From the NCBI GenBank assembly GCA_037176885.1, contig JAWWNJ010000156.1:310001-374000 (forward strand): a DNA stretch of 64,000 bases. The letters run 5' to 3'. The DNA is from Favolaschia claudopus. Taxonomy: Eukaryota; Basidiomycota; Agaricomycetes; Agaricales; Mycenaceae. The translations under genes and the position numbers were made by a program. Shown here one piece after another: positions 21,233 through 31,642 of this stretch (position 1 is its first letter; each line of letters begins with the position of its first letter). The notes below the pieces were generated by a model that searched no databases, was not told where the DNA came from, and was given only the letters and a program-made list of their open reading frames with translations.

Positions 21233-23527
21233 ATGACTGATCCTGCTGGCCGCGCTCGTTACCCGCTTCGCTCTCACGCTCACCAAGCCGTCCCCGGACT
21301 GCCTGCGTCGACTGGAAGACCTGCTAGTGCTGCCAACACCGCGAGTCCGCGCTCTGGGACTCCCCGACCGGAGAGTCGTGCCTCCTCGACAAAATCACGC
21401 CCCGTTTCCCCTGACTTCTCATACAGTCAGGCGGTCTCGGGTGGAAGACCTTCCCCTCGTGTAGATACACCGCTGCCTTCGGGCAGCGAGACCCCATCAC
21501 CTTCGGGTGGTGAGACCGCTTCGCCCTCGGGCGTCGAACCGTTGCCTCTGGGCAACGAGACCTCATCGTCGATACCCTCGACGCATACCGAGCTCTATGG
21601 GCCCGTATTGACCTCTGCCGTAGATTGGGGGATGCTCGACGAGGGTGTTGCTATGTCTCACATGGCAACGCCCCGTCGTCAGAATACTATGGGTTCTCGT
21701 ACCGTAGTAAATGATGTTATCTCTCGTTCCACATCCACTGTCTCGCGTGCGATTCAGAATATGAGTGTTGACGAGCTTGTGAGTGTTGCTCGCCGCCACC
21801 AAGCTTTGGCCCAGGAAGCTTTGGCTGCTGCGTCGGGGCGCGGGGTAACTATCCCGCGTGAGATTCCGCTCGTTGATGAGAACACGAGCTTGATAGATAT
21901 TGATGAAAGATCGGCCGTGAATGTGCCTGAAACTATTGTCAGTCCGGCCATACCTTCTGGTGTTGGAACCTCCCACCAGAAAGGTAAAGGTGCTGACCCC
22001 CGCAACTGGGGTGCAGCTAACCTTTCGGAAGAATTCTCTGAGCGCGACATTGACGCGCAAAGGGCCGCTCTTGAGAATTTCGCCGCAATTGGCCGTGCTG
22101 TCAAAGAAGAACAGTTTTCACCGCCACCTGGGTTCTTTGATCAGACGCCAATCACCTTGGCTTCTGAACGGAGCGAACCCCGAACTCCGAGATCGTTGCT
22201 CAAGCCGACGAAAAATTCAATCAACTCTGGCCAGAGTGTAGATGAAAAGATTGCTGATCTGCAAGCGCAGATCAGCAGCTTGCAACGTTCCCAGACGATG
22301 ACGCCAAAGGTTGACTTAACCAAGGCGCAGACTGCTGTTAAAAACAGCATTGATAGACAGATCGGTGCGGATCACGGAGCTCGCGGATCCCGTCCCGAGC
22401 CCACTTCTGCTACGCGCGTCGCGCCAGGCAGCTTCATCGAGCGCACCCTGCGCAATGCCGAGCGTGTAGATGGTTCACCTACCCCATCCGACCCATCTGA
22501 TTCGTCGAGCTCAGATTCTGAGCCCTCAGATGGTTCAGGTTCCGGGAGGTCCTACCCATCGCGTAATCGTCGCAAGCGCCGTTCCTCAAAGAAGAAACGA
22601 ACTTCTCGCAGGAAGAATAAAATGATTTTGAAGCCTATTCCTCCAAAGGAATATGATGGCTCACCGGATGCCATTGCATTCCATCGATTCGTCAAGGAAG
22701 GATCGAATTATGTTCAACTCGGCAAAGTCCCGACTGATCAACGAGTCTTTTACTTGTCGTACTACTTGACAGCTCGTGCACTCGAATTCTACAACAGCAA
22801 GGTTGAGAATGACGAGCATGTCTGGACTCTAAGTGAGTTCTTTTGGGGTTTATTCAATTTCTGTTTCCCTGTCAACTTCCGCGAGAAGCAACGCACTCGA
22901 TTGCGCTCTTGCCTTCAAGGCACCAAGTCAGTGTTGATTCACAAGGCCGAATGGGAGCGGATATACAACACCATTGGTCTTGAAGCCAACCAGGAGAAGG
23001 TTGTAATGTTCTGGCGGAGCCCCAACGCCGACATACGCAAGGAAATGTTCCGGGATAAACTCGATCCGGAAACCTCCTCTTGGGCTGAAGTCACTGCTGG
23101 TGCTGAAAGCGCTGAAATTATCGTCAAGGTTGACGACGATAACGATGAACTTGATATGGCTGGATCGAGTAAGACTCAATCCAAGCCCGATGATCAGAAA
23201 CTGGACTCAGATTCGAACGGGAAACGTCGTACTGGAGGGCGCGTTATCTCGGTTTCCAGTGTTGAACCCGAACCTTCAACGACTGCGTCGAAATCTCGCG
23301 ATAGCGGCAAGCAACTTTCGGTTAAGAAACGAAATGAATACCTTGCTGCGGGTTTATGTTTTAACTGTGGTGTACAGGGTCACCTTTCTCGTAACTGTTC
23401 TGAACTCAACACGATGGTTTCGAAAGGAGGAAAGCCTCCCGGTTTTGCATCCCACGCGGTTGATTTCGCGCTGAACGATGATCGCGATGCGCTTTTGGAG
23501 AGCACGGAAGTTCTTGAACACTTCTAA
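21233..23527 (+). CDS. Gag polyprotein (retrotransposon Gag, CCHC knuckle)
   Basis: 764 residues from ATG to stop without interruption. Residues 1-110 are Ser/Pro-rich and include short repeats of the PSGSETPS type. A basic patch (RRKRRSSKKKR and more) lies at about 444-463. Residues about 464-615 form the retrotransposon capsid domain, starting KPIPPKEYDGSPDA and including YYLTARALEFYNSK. A CCHC knuckle CFNCGVQGHLSRNC lies at about 708-721. It should form the virus-like particle and bind the element RNA. Unusually, Gag is the only product and its frame is fully preserved, as if selected. The ATG is 95 bp below the 5' LTR. Confidence 0.92.
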   Translation: MTDPAGRARYPLRSHAHQAVPGLPASTGRPASAANTASPRSGTPRPESRASSTKSRPVSPDFSYSQAVSGGRPSPRVDTPLPSGSETPSPSGGETASPSGVEPLPLGNETSSSIPSTHTELYGPVLTSAVDWGMLDEGVAMSHMATPRRQNTMGSRTVVNDVISRSTSTVSRAIQNMSVDELVSVARRHQALAQEALAAASGRGVTIPREIPLVDENTSLIDIDERSAVNVPETIVSPAIPSGVGTSHQKGKGADPRNWGAANLSEEFSERDIDAQRAALENFAAIGRAVKEEQFSPPPGFFDQTPITLASERSEPRTPRSLLKPTKNSINSGQSVDEKIADLQAQISSLQRSQTMTPKVDLTKAQTAVKNSIDRQIGADHGARGSRPEPTSATRVAPGSFIERTLRNAERVDGSPTPSDPSDSSSSDSEPSDGSGSGRSYPSRNRRKRRSSKKKRTSRRKNKMILKPIPPKEYDGSPDAIAFHRFVKEGSNYVQLGKVPTDQRVFYLSYYLTARALEFYNSKVENDEHVWTLSEFFWGLFNFCFPVNFREKQRTRLRSCLQGTKSVLIHKAEWERIYNTIGLEANQEKVVMFWRSPNADIRKEMFRDKLDPETSSWAEVTAGAESAEIIVKVDDDNDELDMAGSSKTQSKPDDQKLDSDSNGKRRTGGRVISVSSVEPEPSTTASKSRDSGKQLSVKKRNEYLAAGLCFNCGVQGHLSRNCSELNTMVSKGGKPPGFASHAVDFALNDDRDALLESTEVLEHF

Positions 23528-23704
23528 ATTCGCACGATTTCCTCCCTCGACATCGAAATGGTCGTCGAGGAGAGCGAGGATACCCAAATGGTTTGATTTT
23601 GATTTTTCGAAGACCATTTCGAACGTTGAATTGATTTTGAACAAGATTTATTGATTTTTGTGTCGAAGATTGAGCTCGTCGTGGTCGACGATCTGGAGGG
23701 CGGA

Positions 23705-23909
23705 TGTGACGGATCGGCGTTCGCATCCGCTCACGGCGAGATCTGCCCGTTTCATCCCCATGACTCCATGTACACAGCCTCGATTTTCCTGTATAAGTAG
23801 TTTAGTTCTTGTCGTAGTAGCTTTTCCCTTGGTTAATCCAGTACTTACACCAGTTCTTTTTGTTTGATCCACTTGTGCCGGAACTCGACTCGCCTTCGCT
23901 TCCGTCACA
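23705..23909 (+). repeat. 3' LTR of the Gag-only element
   Basis: Copy of 20933-21137 with one visible difference (GGTTAATCC instead of GGTCAATCC). Followed by CATAG. Confidence 0.92.
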
Positions 23910-23914
23910 CATAG

Positions 23915-24896
23915 TAATTACATAGGCTATATTGGCACAATTTCCGCGAGGTATTTGAGTGCTATCAGAGATGGAGTCGTTCATACTGGGCCTATAGACC
24001 CAAATCGGCAAGTTTGAGCACCAGAAGATGTCGAGAATGTCGAAGTCGCCGCTTGCTTGCACGAAAGATTTTGACCTACAAAAGTTTTTTTTCGAAAGTA
24101 CATTTCCCCACTCTCAAAGTCCCCGACACAGAAAGAGGCAGTAGGACCATCGTCGAGGCCATCGACGTGCTCCATGACCCGCAGCTTGTATACAATTGCG
24201 CTGTCAATCCAGGGACCAGGGCAAACGCCAGCCTTGAATGCGGCGCAATATTTGAGGTAGTATTGCGGGAACGCCACCTCGAACATACAGCTCAAGTATA
24301 TGGCCACCTCTTGTGTAGCCTGTTAATAGTGACGCACGGCAACAGCCGTCTGACAGCCGCGGAAGAAGTCGCTGGAAGGCATGAAGGGTCCTTTCTGATG
24401 ATAGGTTTAAATGCAAGCAGCCCATGCAATGAAAAAGCCCCTCATGGAGTGCCCCTGCATAGGCCAGCAATGAACTAAATGAGTAACGCCAGCCCTTTCC
24501 GATACCAGCTCCGCTCTTCCGGATGGGGTGTATGTCATGAATTTGTCGTCCTCGACATGTCGAATATCTTTTTCTGGCGTGACAGGCTGAACAACAGCGT
24601 GAAGAGCCTGAGCTGCTTCCCAGGTTCTTTGGATCAACGATTCCTGTAAGTTAGAATATCTTCAATACTGAATTTCTGCTCACGCTTACGTTGAGGCCGT
24701 CGTAGTTCTCCTCACTTCTCAGGGAGCGCGGGTGGTGTTCCAGAGTTCTTTCCTGACCGCCAGGATAAGGCTGGTTGGTGTTCAAACAAATACTTTCAAA
24801 CACAGACTCTGGACTCACTCCATTCATCTTCAAACCACCTCCACGAGCAGCAAGAATACAAGCCAGGGTCGTCCCGTTTTTGTCTTTGAAGAATGC
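23915..24896 (-). pseudogene. Possible 2-oxoglutarate/Fe(II) dioxygenase-like gene fragment
   Basis: Reading downward: exon GTTLACILAARGGG to SEENYDGLN, an intron of about 46 nt, then ESLIQRTWEAAQALHAVV and DDKFMTYTPSGR. After breaks comes FEVAFPQYYLKYCAAF, PGPWIDSAIVYKL and MEHVDGLDDGPTASFCVGDF with ESGEMYF. The HVD pair followed by DDGPTA...GDFESGEMYF resembles the core of TET/JBP-like dioxygenases that accompany some basidiomycete transposons. The second iron-binding histidine is not seen. The fragment is cut at both ends: by the Gypsy LTR at 24897 and by the Gag-only element at 23909. Identification is tentative. Confidence 0.4.
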
Positions 24897-26333
24897 TGTG
24901 ACGTCGTATATTGAATACTCCGAAGTAACGTTTAAACCAGGCGTTAGGTTACGAAACTCGGGTGAGTGGGTTTGAAGCGCGTTCAGTCCGAATCCAACCC
25001 GAATAGGAAATGTTGTCGAGATAGATGAGGGGTCGACCCAGTGCGAAGACCTCGCTGTATTTCGATGAGACGTGGAGGGTTTTGAGAGAAGACAGTGATC
25101 TGTAGGCTGGAAGGTTAAAATAAAGTAAGGATCGATTTTACCGTTGGTTATTTAAATCCAGAGTATTTAGACGGGAGGGCGAGTGTGGCAGAAGATATGG
25201 GTTCCAAGATGTTATTCTTGCAAACCTCAAGCAAAGGAGACGGTCGGGTGGCACCAGAGGTTATGTAGAAACGGGTAGTAATTGGTACGATGCTCTCGAG
25301 CAGCAACTACGAATAAATACAAAGAGGAGTACCGGTATTCTGTGTTTTTACATGTGGTACAGAATAAATTGAGATGAGGTGTCCATGTGGCTTGCACAGC
25401 CAAATATCAAGGAACGAGGGGTCGTTTCCATGATCTGGGGATCGCTCGCATGGCCGTAGTAAGGTACAGAATATCAGTTTTCACCTTGGAATGAAGTTCA
25501 ACCAATAAAATTGTGTCGGAGTGAAATGTGGATAATTTCTCCACATGCAGCTCTTGGGATTGGCTGAGATCGTATGATGGAAGCAGTTGTGACCGTATGG
25601 GAAGGGTAGAGGCCGTATCTTGGATATCCAGCTTGCGAGAGAACCCCGGGATGAATATTTGAAAGTTGATGTTGGGTCAGGTGATGCGATCAAACAACTT
25701 TTCCACCGTTCAACTTGTTGCTCCGTGGCAGGTGAAGACGTGAAATTCGGGTGTGAGGTACAGAGAATGATAGAGATGGGAATGGGAGAATTATATCGAG
25801 AGGTTGGTATATGAAAACCCGGTGATTTATGTGTAAACAGCGTAGCCGTGTCACATCCGCGGGGCACGCGAAAGATCAACCGTCCTCGGTTGCGTCGAGG
25901 GGAGAGGAAGTGAAACGAGGTCGAAGGGAGACAGAAATCATTCGAATGAGGGGGGGTATACAGTTGCGGCAAAATCAATTTACTTACCAAATAAGGAAAT
26001 TTTCATCAAATCCGCTCTACCACACAACAAAACCACCACGAGCACGTTGAAATAGCACCAAGCGCCTGTACTCCCGGATTTGAGCCGGTCTACGCCCAAA
26101 AAACAACCGGATTCGTCATGTTTCTCACTGTTTTTGGCTGCACTTTATGAGACAAAGTTGCTGGTTATCCCGGCGAAACCAATACAAAGACGCCAGTTTT
26201 TTTACATCAGGAATACAGACTAGCAGCTCTTAGTATTCCTATCAACTTACCGCTCGAAAAAAACGAGCAAAAGGAGCGAATTGACGAGAATTTCCTTATT
26301 TAGTAAGTAAATTGATTTTGCCGCAACTGTACA
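24897..26333 (-). repeat. 3' LTR of the Gypsy element (contains a MITE)
   Basis: On the minus strand it runs TGTATACCCCCC...ACGTCACA. Without the 25961-26329 MITE and its extra TA it is about 1066 bp. The outer 822 bp match the right LTR with about four differences. It ends six bases from the integrase stop region, as expected. Confidence 0.85.
25961..26329. mobile_element. 369-bp MITE with TA target duplication inside the LTR
   Basis: Ends CAGTTGCGGCAAAATCAATT and its inverse; arms match about 45 bp. TA at 25959-25960 and 26330-26331. The arm sequence (TTGCGGC..., then TTACYAAATAAGGAAATT) resembles the arms of the larger 54995-57835 element, so both probably use one transposase type. Confidence 0.88.
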
Positions 26334-26339
26334 TAGTCT

Positions 26340-27875
26340 TCACATTTCATCCTCATCAGATGAATCAGGATTGTCCTCGTCGGATTCTTCTGCATTCGGG
26401 TGATTTTCCATGCCATCATCAAGAGGGAACCCTTCAGCAAGTTCGGCAAGACGAGGGTCGTCTCGAGAGATGTAAGGAAGTAGACGTGTTGCGGCGATGC
26501 CTTGAGTGCTAATTGCCCCGGACAATTCTCGGAGAACGTAGGATCCGCCGGTTGTTCGTCGAACTATGGCGTAAGGGCCGAGCCATTTATTCTTCCATTT
26601 CCGTCCTAGGTCGATGGCGAGGCGAGAGTTTCGCACAAGAACTAGTTCATCTGTTTGATAGGATTCGCGATAGAATCTTGCGGAATATCTGCGCTCAAAT
26701 TCGGCCTTTGAACGCAGGCGGCTAGCGAGGAGTCTTTCGGCAGCTTCCTTCAAGTCATCCGGTCTTCGTTCAATCTGACGAGTTCTGAGTGCGAGGAGAT
26801 CAACTGGTGACATGTTTGATGTCCAGCCTTCGACTAGAAAAGTGCACTCGGCAAGATCAAATGGGAGAATGGGGTGGAAGCCGTGGAGAGTGTAGAAAGG
26901 GGTTTGGCCCGTGGCTCGACGAAATGTAACACGATCAGCAAATTTGGCTGCGGGAAGTTTGAGGGGCCATAGATTGAGATTTCCGGCGCAGGCCTTAACC
27001 AGAGATTCCCGAAGAATATAGTGGCCGCGTTCAACCACCGAGTTTGCACGAGAATTGTAGGGAGAAATAGTGACTTGGGGTATATTCAATGTTTCCATTA
27101 GAAGCGCAAAGGCCTCTTTGCATTCAGGGCCATTGTCGGTGGTGACTTGGAGAACAACTCCATATCGACAGTATAGTTCCTCCCAGAAAAATTTCGCAAG
27201 GGAACGGGCGTTAGCTTTGCGAAGGGCGCGAGCTTCTGAGACTCCAGATAGATCGTCTTTCGCCGCAACAATATACCGAAAACCCTGAGCTTTCGGCATA
27301 TACATGATGTCGATGTATACTTTGGCAAAGATGGTAACGGGAGCAGAAATGGTAAGGGGCACTTGCATCGAGATTCGGGTGCGTAGCTGACATTCGTGGC
27401 AACTGCGAACATGTTTGATGGCTTGAGTGCGCATGTGAGGCCAGAAGAAGCGAAGTTGAACAGTTTCGAGGGTAGGATATTCGCCTCGATGCCCAAGCAT
27501 TTCGTGGGCCTGAGTTAAAATCTCCCGACGCTTCTCTGGGTCAAACACGACGAGCTGCGGCGGCTTGTCTGGCCCATTGTGCCGGAACATCTGCTCATCT
27601 TTCATGAAATACTCTGCAGTTTTCTTGAGAAAGCGGCGCTTAGCCTGCATGCGACGATTGTGATCTTTCTGAGGGAAGGTGGGGAATTGAAGCGTGATGA
27701 GGAAGTGTCTGATATCGAAGAGTACAGCATCAAATGGAGAGAGGGCTGGGGTTGTTTGGTTGACATAGACGGAGGCGGTTGGGAACGAAGATGGGGCTGA
27801 AATTTGAATTGGACTGAGTGTGAAAGGAATAGAATGAATGAACCAGGTTCGCAGAGATATTGAATGAAGCTGCAT
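26340..27875 (-). CDS. Gypsy integrase region of Pol
   Basis: Within the 511-codon frame an HHCC zinc site is seen (H124, H129, C159, C162). The catalytic triad is D189 (VYIDIMY), D247 (TDNGPE) and E282 (VVERGH). A GPY/F module (NKWLGPYAIVRRTTGGSYV) follows at about 430-455, then an acidic tail ending DSSDEDEM. No chromodomain is visible. The first 70 residues overlap the end of the RT-RNase H frame in a different phase, so a frameshift joins the two. All key integrase residues are present. Confidence 0.88.
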   Translation of the reverse strand: MQLHSISLRTWFIHSIPFTLSPIQISAPSSFPTASVYVNQTTPALSPFDAVLFDIRHFLITLQFPTFPQKDHNRRMQAKRRFLKKTAEYFMKDEQMFRHNGPDKPPQLVVFDPEKRREILTQAHEMLGHRGEYPTLETVQLRFFWPHMRTQAIKHVRSCHECQLRTRISMQVPLTISAPVTIFAKVYIDIMYMPKAQGFRYIVAAKDDLSGVSEARALRKANARSLAKFFWEELYCRYGVVLQVTTDNGPECKEAFALLMETLNIPQVTISPYNSRANSVVERGHYILRESLVKACAGNLNLWPLKLPAAKFADRVTFRRATGQTPFYTLHGFHPILPFDLAECTFLVEGWTSNMSPVDLLALRTRQIERRPDDLKEAAERLLASRLRSKAEFERRYSARFYRESYQTDELVLVRNSRLAIDLGRKWKNKWLGPYAIVRRTTGGSYVLRELSGAISTQGIAATRLLPYISRDDPRLAELAEGFPLDDGMENHPNAEESDEDNPDSSDEDEM

Positions 27876-29196
27876 GGAGGACGATATCGTCTAGCCATGA
27901 ATCATCGTGGTCTTCAACAATTTCTCCCTCACCGAGTTCTCGTCGGGAGAGTGCATCGGGAGCGTGGAACGTCTTGCCCGGGACATGGATGAGATTAAAG
28001 TCGAAGAGCAAGATTCCTTGAATCCAACGATTTATGGTCGCGTTGGGTTGGAGGTCTGGAGAATTAAGCATTCCCTTGATGTACTTCGCGTCGGTTTCAA
28101 CATTCAGTCGCTTGATGCCAAACAGATAGAGTCGCCAGTGACGAAGTGCGCGATAGAGACCATAGAGTTCGAGTTTAGGCTGTGAATAGCGCGATTCACG
28201 TTCATTGAAAGGGATCAAACCGTATCGTGCAGGTCTGCGACGGCCGCGTTCGTCTTCCTGGGATAGAACGAATCCGGTGCCTCGAAAGCTTGAGTCGACA
28301 GCGAGGTAAACATCCAAATTGGCCGTATAATCGATGTTGATCAATGCAGGGGCTGTGGTAACATATCGTTTCAGCGTTTCAAAGGCTTCGATCTGAGCTG
28401 GGCCCCAGACAAAGGGTGCGTCTTTGTGGAAGAGCTGAGAGAGAGGGCGAGCAAGGCCGGAGTAATTTGGAATCCAGATGCGAACGCCGCCGCACAATCC
28501 AAGGAATCGTCGTGCTGATCTTCCATCCGTAAGAGCCGGCCAGTTCAGAATTTTATCAACGCGATCGGGGTCAGGGAGCCGACCATCTGAGTTACAGAGT
28601 TGACCAAGGATGATAACTTCTGTGCGTCCTATTTGGGTTTTCTTCGCTGAGAAGGTACCGCCAGCATGCTTTATGCGATGCATGATACGATGGACATCTT
28701 GGGCATGTTCCCAAACATAGCGGCGGATACCAGGGTTGTCGGAAATCGTCTCTGGGTTGCCATTCAAGTCAAGGTACTGCGTGTTGGCTCCTTTGATTGG
28801 CAGGTCATCGATAAAGACATTGGCAGTATGCGGAATTTCCTGTTGTAATATGAAGACCATACATTGCTGGAATTCGGTGGGTGAATTCGTGAAGCCCTGG
28901 GGCAGACAAGTGAGACGTAGAAGCCCAAGCGGCGTCATGAATGCGGTTAAATCCCGGGATTTAATGTCGACAATACGAGCATCGTATCCAGAGAACAGAT
29001 CGAACACCGTGAATATCTGGCAGCCCGCAAATGGTTGAACGAACTCGTCGAGAATTGGGGGAACACCAGCATCACGGATTGAAACTTTGTTTAAAGGCTG
29101 TAGATCATGAACAAGGCGGAGTGCTCCGCTTTTCTTGAGGACACAGAACCATCTGGACCGATATGGGCTTTGAGAATGTTCGTACACTCCATGCAC
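27730..29196 (-). CDS. Gypsy reverse transcriptase and RNase H
   Basis: Begins in frame at GVYEHSQSPYRSRWF, followed by KSGALRLVHDLQPLN, the first catalytic Asp in FDLFSGYD (residue 66) and the F-I-D-D box at 128-131 (VFIDDLPIKG). The connection LGLCGGVRIWIPNYSG and RNase H motifs YLAVDSSFRGTGFVLSQ and RYSQPKLELYGLYRALR follow, then PDALSRRELGEGE. The true frame continues upstream across the 29194-30024 insertion. The frame ends at 27730 past the switch to the integrase phase. Confidence 0.9.
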   Translation of the reverse strand: MHGVYEHSQSPYRSRWFCVLKKSGALRLVHDLQPLNKVSIRDAGVPPILDEFVQPFAGCQIFTVFDLFSGYDARIVDIKSRDLTAFMTPLGLLRLTCLPQGFTNSPTEFQQCMVFILQQEIPHTANVFIDDLPIKGANTQYLDLNGNPETISDNPGIRRYVWEHAQDVHRIMHRIKHAGGTFSAKKTQIGRTEVIILGQLCNSDGRLPDPDRVDKILNWPALTDGRSARRFLGLCGGVRIWIPNYSGLARPLSQLFHKDAPFVWGPAQIEAFETLKRYVTTAPALINIDYTANLDVYLAVDSSFRGTGFVLSQEDERGRRRPARYGLIPFNERESRYSQPKLELYGLYRALRHWRLYLFGIKRLNVETDAKYIKGMLNSPDLQPNATINRWIQGILLFDFNLIHVPGKTFHAPDALSRRELGEGEIVEDHDDSWLDDIVLHAASFNISANLVHSFYSFHTQSNSNFSPIFVPNRLRLCQPNNPSPLSI

Positions 29197-30024
29197 TGTG
29201 GTTGTAAAACCCCGTGAATTTCACTTAGCCGTTGCATGAAATTCGCGATTCAACCAATTTTCAAGTGAATTTAGATTCACGTAGTTGGAAATTCAGGTAC
29301 CTGATTCACGTACTTCCTGTATGCCATGCTGAGCTACGTGAATATCACCTTGTTATTGGGTGAATGAAAGTGCATGAATTTGGCTTGGGATACCTGTATT
29401 CCAACTACGTGAAATTCACTTGAAAATTGGTTGAATCAAGTCACCTGGAATCGTTGAAAAATTGCAATTTTAGCCAAGGTGGGACTCTCTGAAATTCACT
29501 CTCAAAGTGGGTGAAATTCATGGGGTCAGAGTTTCTCCGAGCAAGGTAATGTACATGGTTCCGGTCATCAGTACTGGTTGCGCTCACCCTATACATATCA
29601 AGAAATTCAATCTATATAGTGTTCGGTAATTTGTATTGCAAGTAGTCAGTAGTGAACTACAGATAGTAAAGCAATGTAGTATGTTGTAGGATTCCCGCGA
29701 TGTCTGGTCAAAGCAAGATTGGCCCAATTGATTTTTCACGGACTTTCAATCAAATTTTCACGTAGTTTATGAATGAATTCTCAGGTAAATGAAGGTGAAA
29801 TGAACCTAGTGAAACGGGATTCCACTATATAATTCCGTGAAATTCACTGGAGAACTACGTGAATGAACCCCATGAAACGTTCCATTCACTTGGTCCAACT
29901 AGGTGAATTGAACCCCGTGAAATTCACAAGTTCTGCGTGAAATTCATGGGCTTTTCTGGTGAGTTTCAGGCGAAGATTGGGTGAATCAACTGCGTGAAAT
30001 TCATGGGGTTTGCGGGCCACAGTG
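29194..30024. mobile_element. CACTA-like non-autonomous element with 3-bp target duplication ATG
   Basis: Left end CACTGTGGTTGTAAAACCCC, right end inverted CACTGTGGCCCGCAAACCCC, with both arms continuing into a shared TGAATTTCAC. ATG flanks both sides (29191-29193, 30025-30027). Removing it with one ATG joins KTKIS, H and GVYEHS in one frame, exactly the expected pre-RT sequence. CACTG...CAGTG ends with a 3-bp duplication fit the CACTA superfamily. The 831-bp interior is packed with GTGAAATTCAC words in both directions and has no coding. Confidence 0.88.
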
Positions 30025-30027
30025 ATG

Positions 30028-30695
30028 CGAAATTTTCGTCTTCAAGATCTCAATGACTTTATCAAGGATGCCGGGGGGAATGGGAATATTTTTGAAGGCC
30101 CAGGGTGTGTGTTCGATAACGGGGTAGATGTAATCGGAGAAATAGTCACTCCGAAACGTACCGCGGTCAGTTTCGACAAAGGCTAGACCGTCCTCGTTCA
30201 ATCGCATGACATGTTCAAAGAGCTTGACTTCTTCAGGAAGTAAGTTCCCGTTATGATTAACATCGAGACTGTCCATCCGTTCGCGATCGAGTTTCTTCGT
30301 GGGATAGAATTCGGGAGGACGTGTGGGAAGCGGAGGAAGACTTTGCAGAGGATCCTCGGGAAATTGGCGTCGAGTCCGGGCATGCTCGGGATAAGGCTGG
30401 GCAAGAGGTTTGATTTTAACTGCGACTTTCTTATAGGCGGTGAGAACTTCGGCGACTCCGTTCTCGTCACAAGTCATTGGGAAGAGAATATCACCGTCTT
30501 CCAAATCATCGAGCGTGGTGTAGAGAGGCTCTGTGGGATCCAAGTGCGGATCAACGGCAAATCCCGTTGTTTTCTCATACGCGGTGTCGATGTCATAATC
30601 GGGAACTGCCGACAAAGTTGAACTCGGACCATCGGCCGAATGTGGATGGGAAGTTGAATCTCGAACTTCAACGACGTTCGTGAAATGCACGTAGG
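30028..30695 (-). CDS. Gypsy Pol segment between extra region and RT
   Basis: The frame reads VHFTNVVEVRD, VLTAYKKVAVKIKPLAQ, RRQFPEDPLQSLPPLP, LPEEVKLFEHVMRLNEDG, RGTFRSDYFSDYIYPVIEH and WAFKNIPIPPGILDKVIEIL, a stretch that regularly precedes RT in basidiomycete Gypsy polyproteins. It joins RT directly once the CACTA-like element is removed, and joins the upstream frame (FIPGK) once the 30702-36615 insertion is removed. Confidence 0.8.
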
Positions 30696-31642
30696 ATTTT
30701 CTATGACCTCATTTTTCATTAAATATTCGAGCTTTTATCTGAAGTTGGAAACCGGCAGTTCAGCGTCTTGGAGAGGATGAAGATCTTTGTCGCGCCAAGT
30801 TCAGCAATAGGGCATGAACTTCAAGTTCAATAGTGCTGGGTTTTGAATGCTGTATTTTACGATGTATTAATACAGGGCGTATTTATGCACGTATAATACA
30901 TTTCCTACATGGGAGCCTCGGAGAGCTATGTATTTTATGTGTGTATTTAATTGCAGATCGTCCCATTCTAGAGGCACATTTTGATTGCTCACAGCCTTTT
31001 TGTACAATCTGGCCCATATAGGGTATGCTTGATCGAAATCATGGATATTGGTGGTTCGGCTGGTTCCGGCAACAATCTTGATACGGTCTCAAATGGGGAA
31101 AATCCTGATGATCTTGCGGAAATGCCAAGGAAAGCAGTCTCAGCCTGAAAAAAACCCATACAAGGCGAAAAAATGGTTTAAAACGCAATTTTCAGGGCTC
31201 CGGAGTGATCCGGCCCGGCGTGTATTTTTACAAGCCATACATTGCATACATTGGGCCTCCTGGGGCCCATTCAATACATACACAGCCAAAATCATTTCCG
31301 ACCCAGCACTAAAGTTCAAGTTCGTTTTGCCTGATTTGATGCGCACGCTGCTATCAATTAATCAGTGATCATCAGCTGATGTGATAGCGGATCGCAGACT
31401 CTGCTTCCTGAATGGGACTTGATTTTTCTCGACGTTTTCAATCTTGTCTCTTTCAAAGCATCATTCTGTTCTGCCCAACACCTCTTTCGATGTATCTCAA
31501 TGGCATTCTTGACGGACTTGATTTGCTTGACTCTCGGCTGGAATGAAAGACTCAGAGGGCAATATCTCGTGAGGTACGAGACGATTTTATATACTTAGTA
31601 ATAATAGAGCGTCTGTCTACGAGAGACTCGGACTAGGCAATA

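Larger units (their letters stand above)
20933..23909 (+). mobile_element. Complete, young Gag-only LTR retrotransposon
   Basis: LTRs of 205 bp (20933-21137, 23705-23909) start TGTGACGG and end CGTCACA and differ at a single base by eye. The duplication CATAG flanks the element (20928-20932, 23910-23914). The 2567-bp interior holds one intact Gag frame and a purine tract (GGAGGGCGGA) before the 3' LTR, but no protease, RT or integrase. Such elements are known from plants as TR-GAG. Intact Gag plus near-identical LTRs implies recent movement with enzymes supplied in trans. No standard TGG-type primer-binding site follows the 5' LTR. Confidence 0.92.

Noticed and set aside
28186..29038. Plus-strand ORFs across the Gypsy RT region
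   Set aside because: Antisense shadows of the well-supported RT-RNase H frame.
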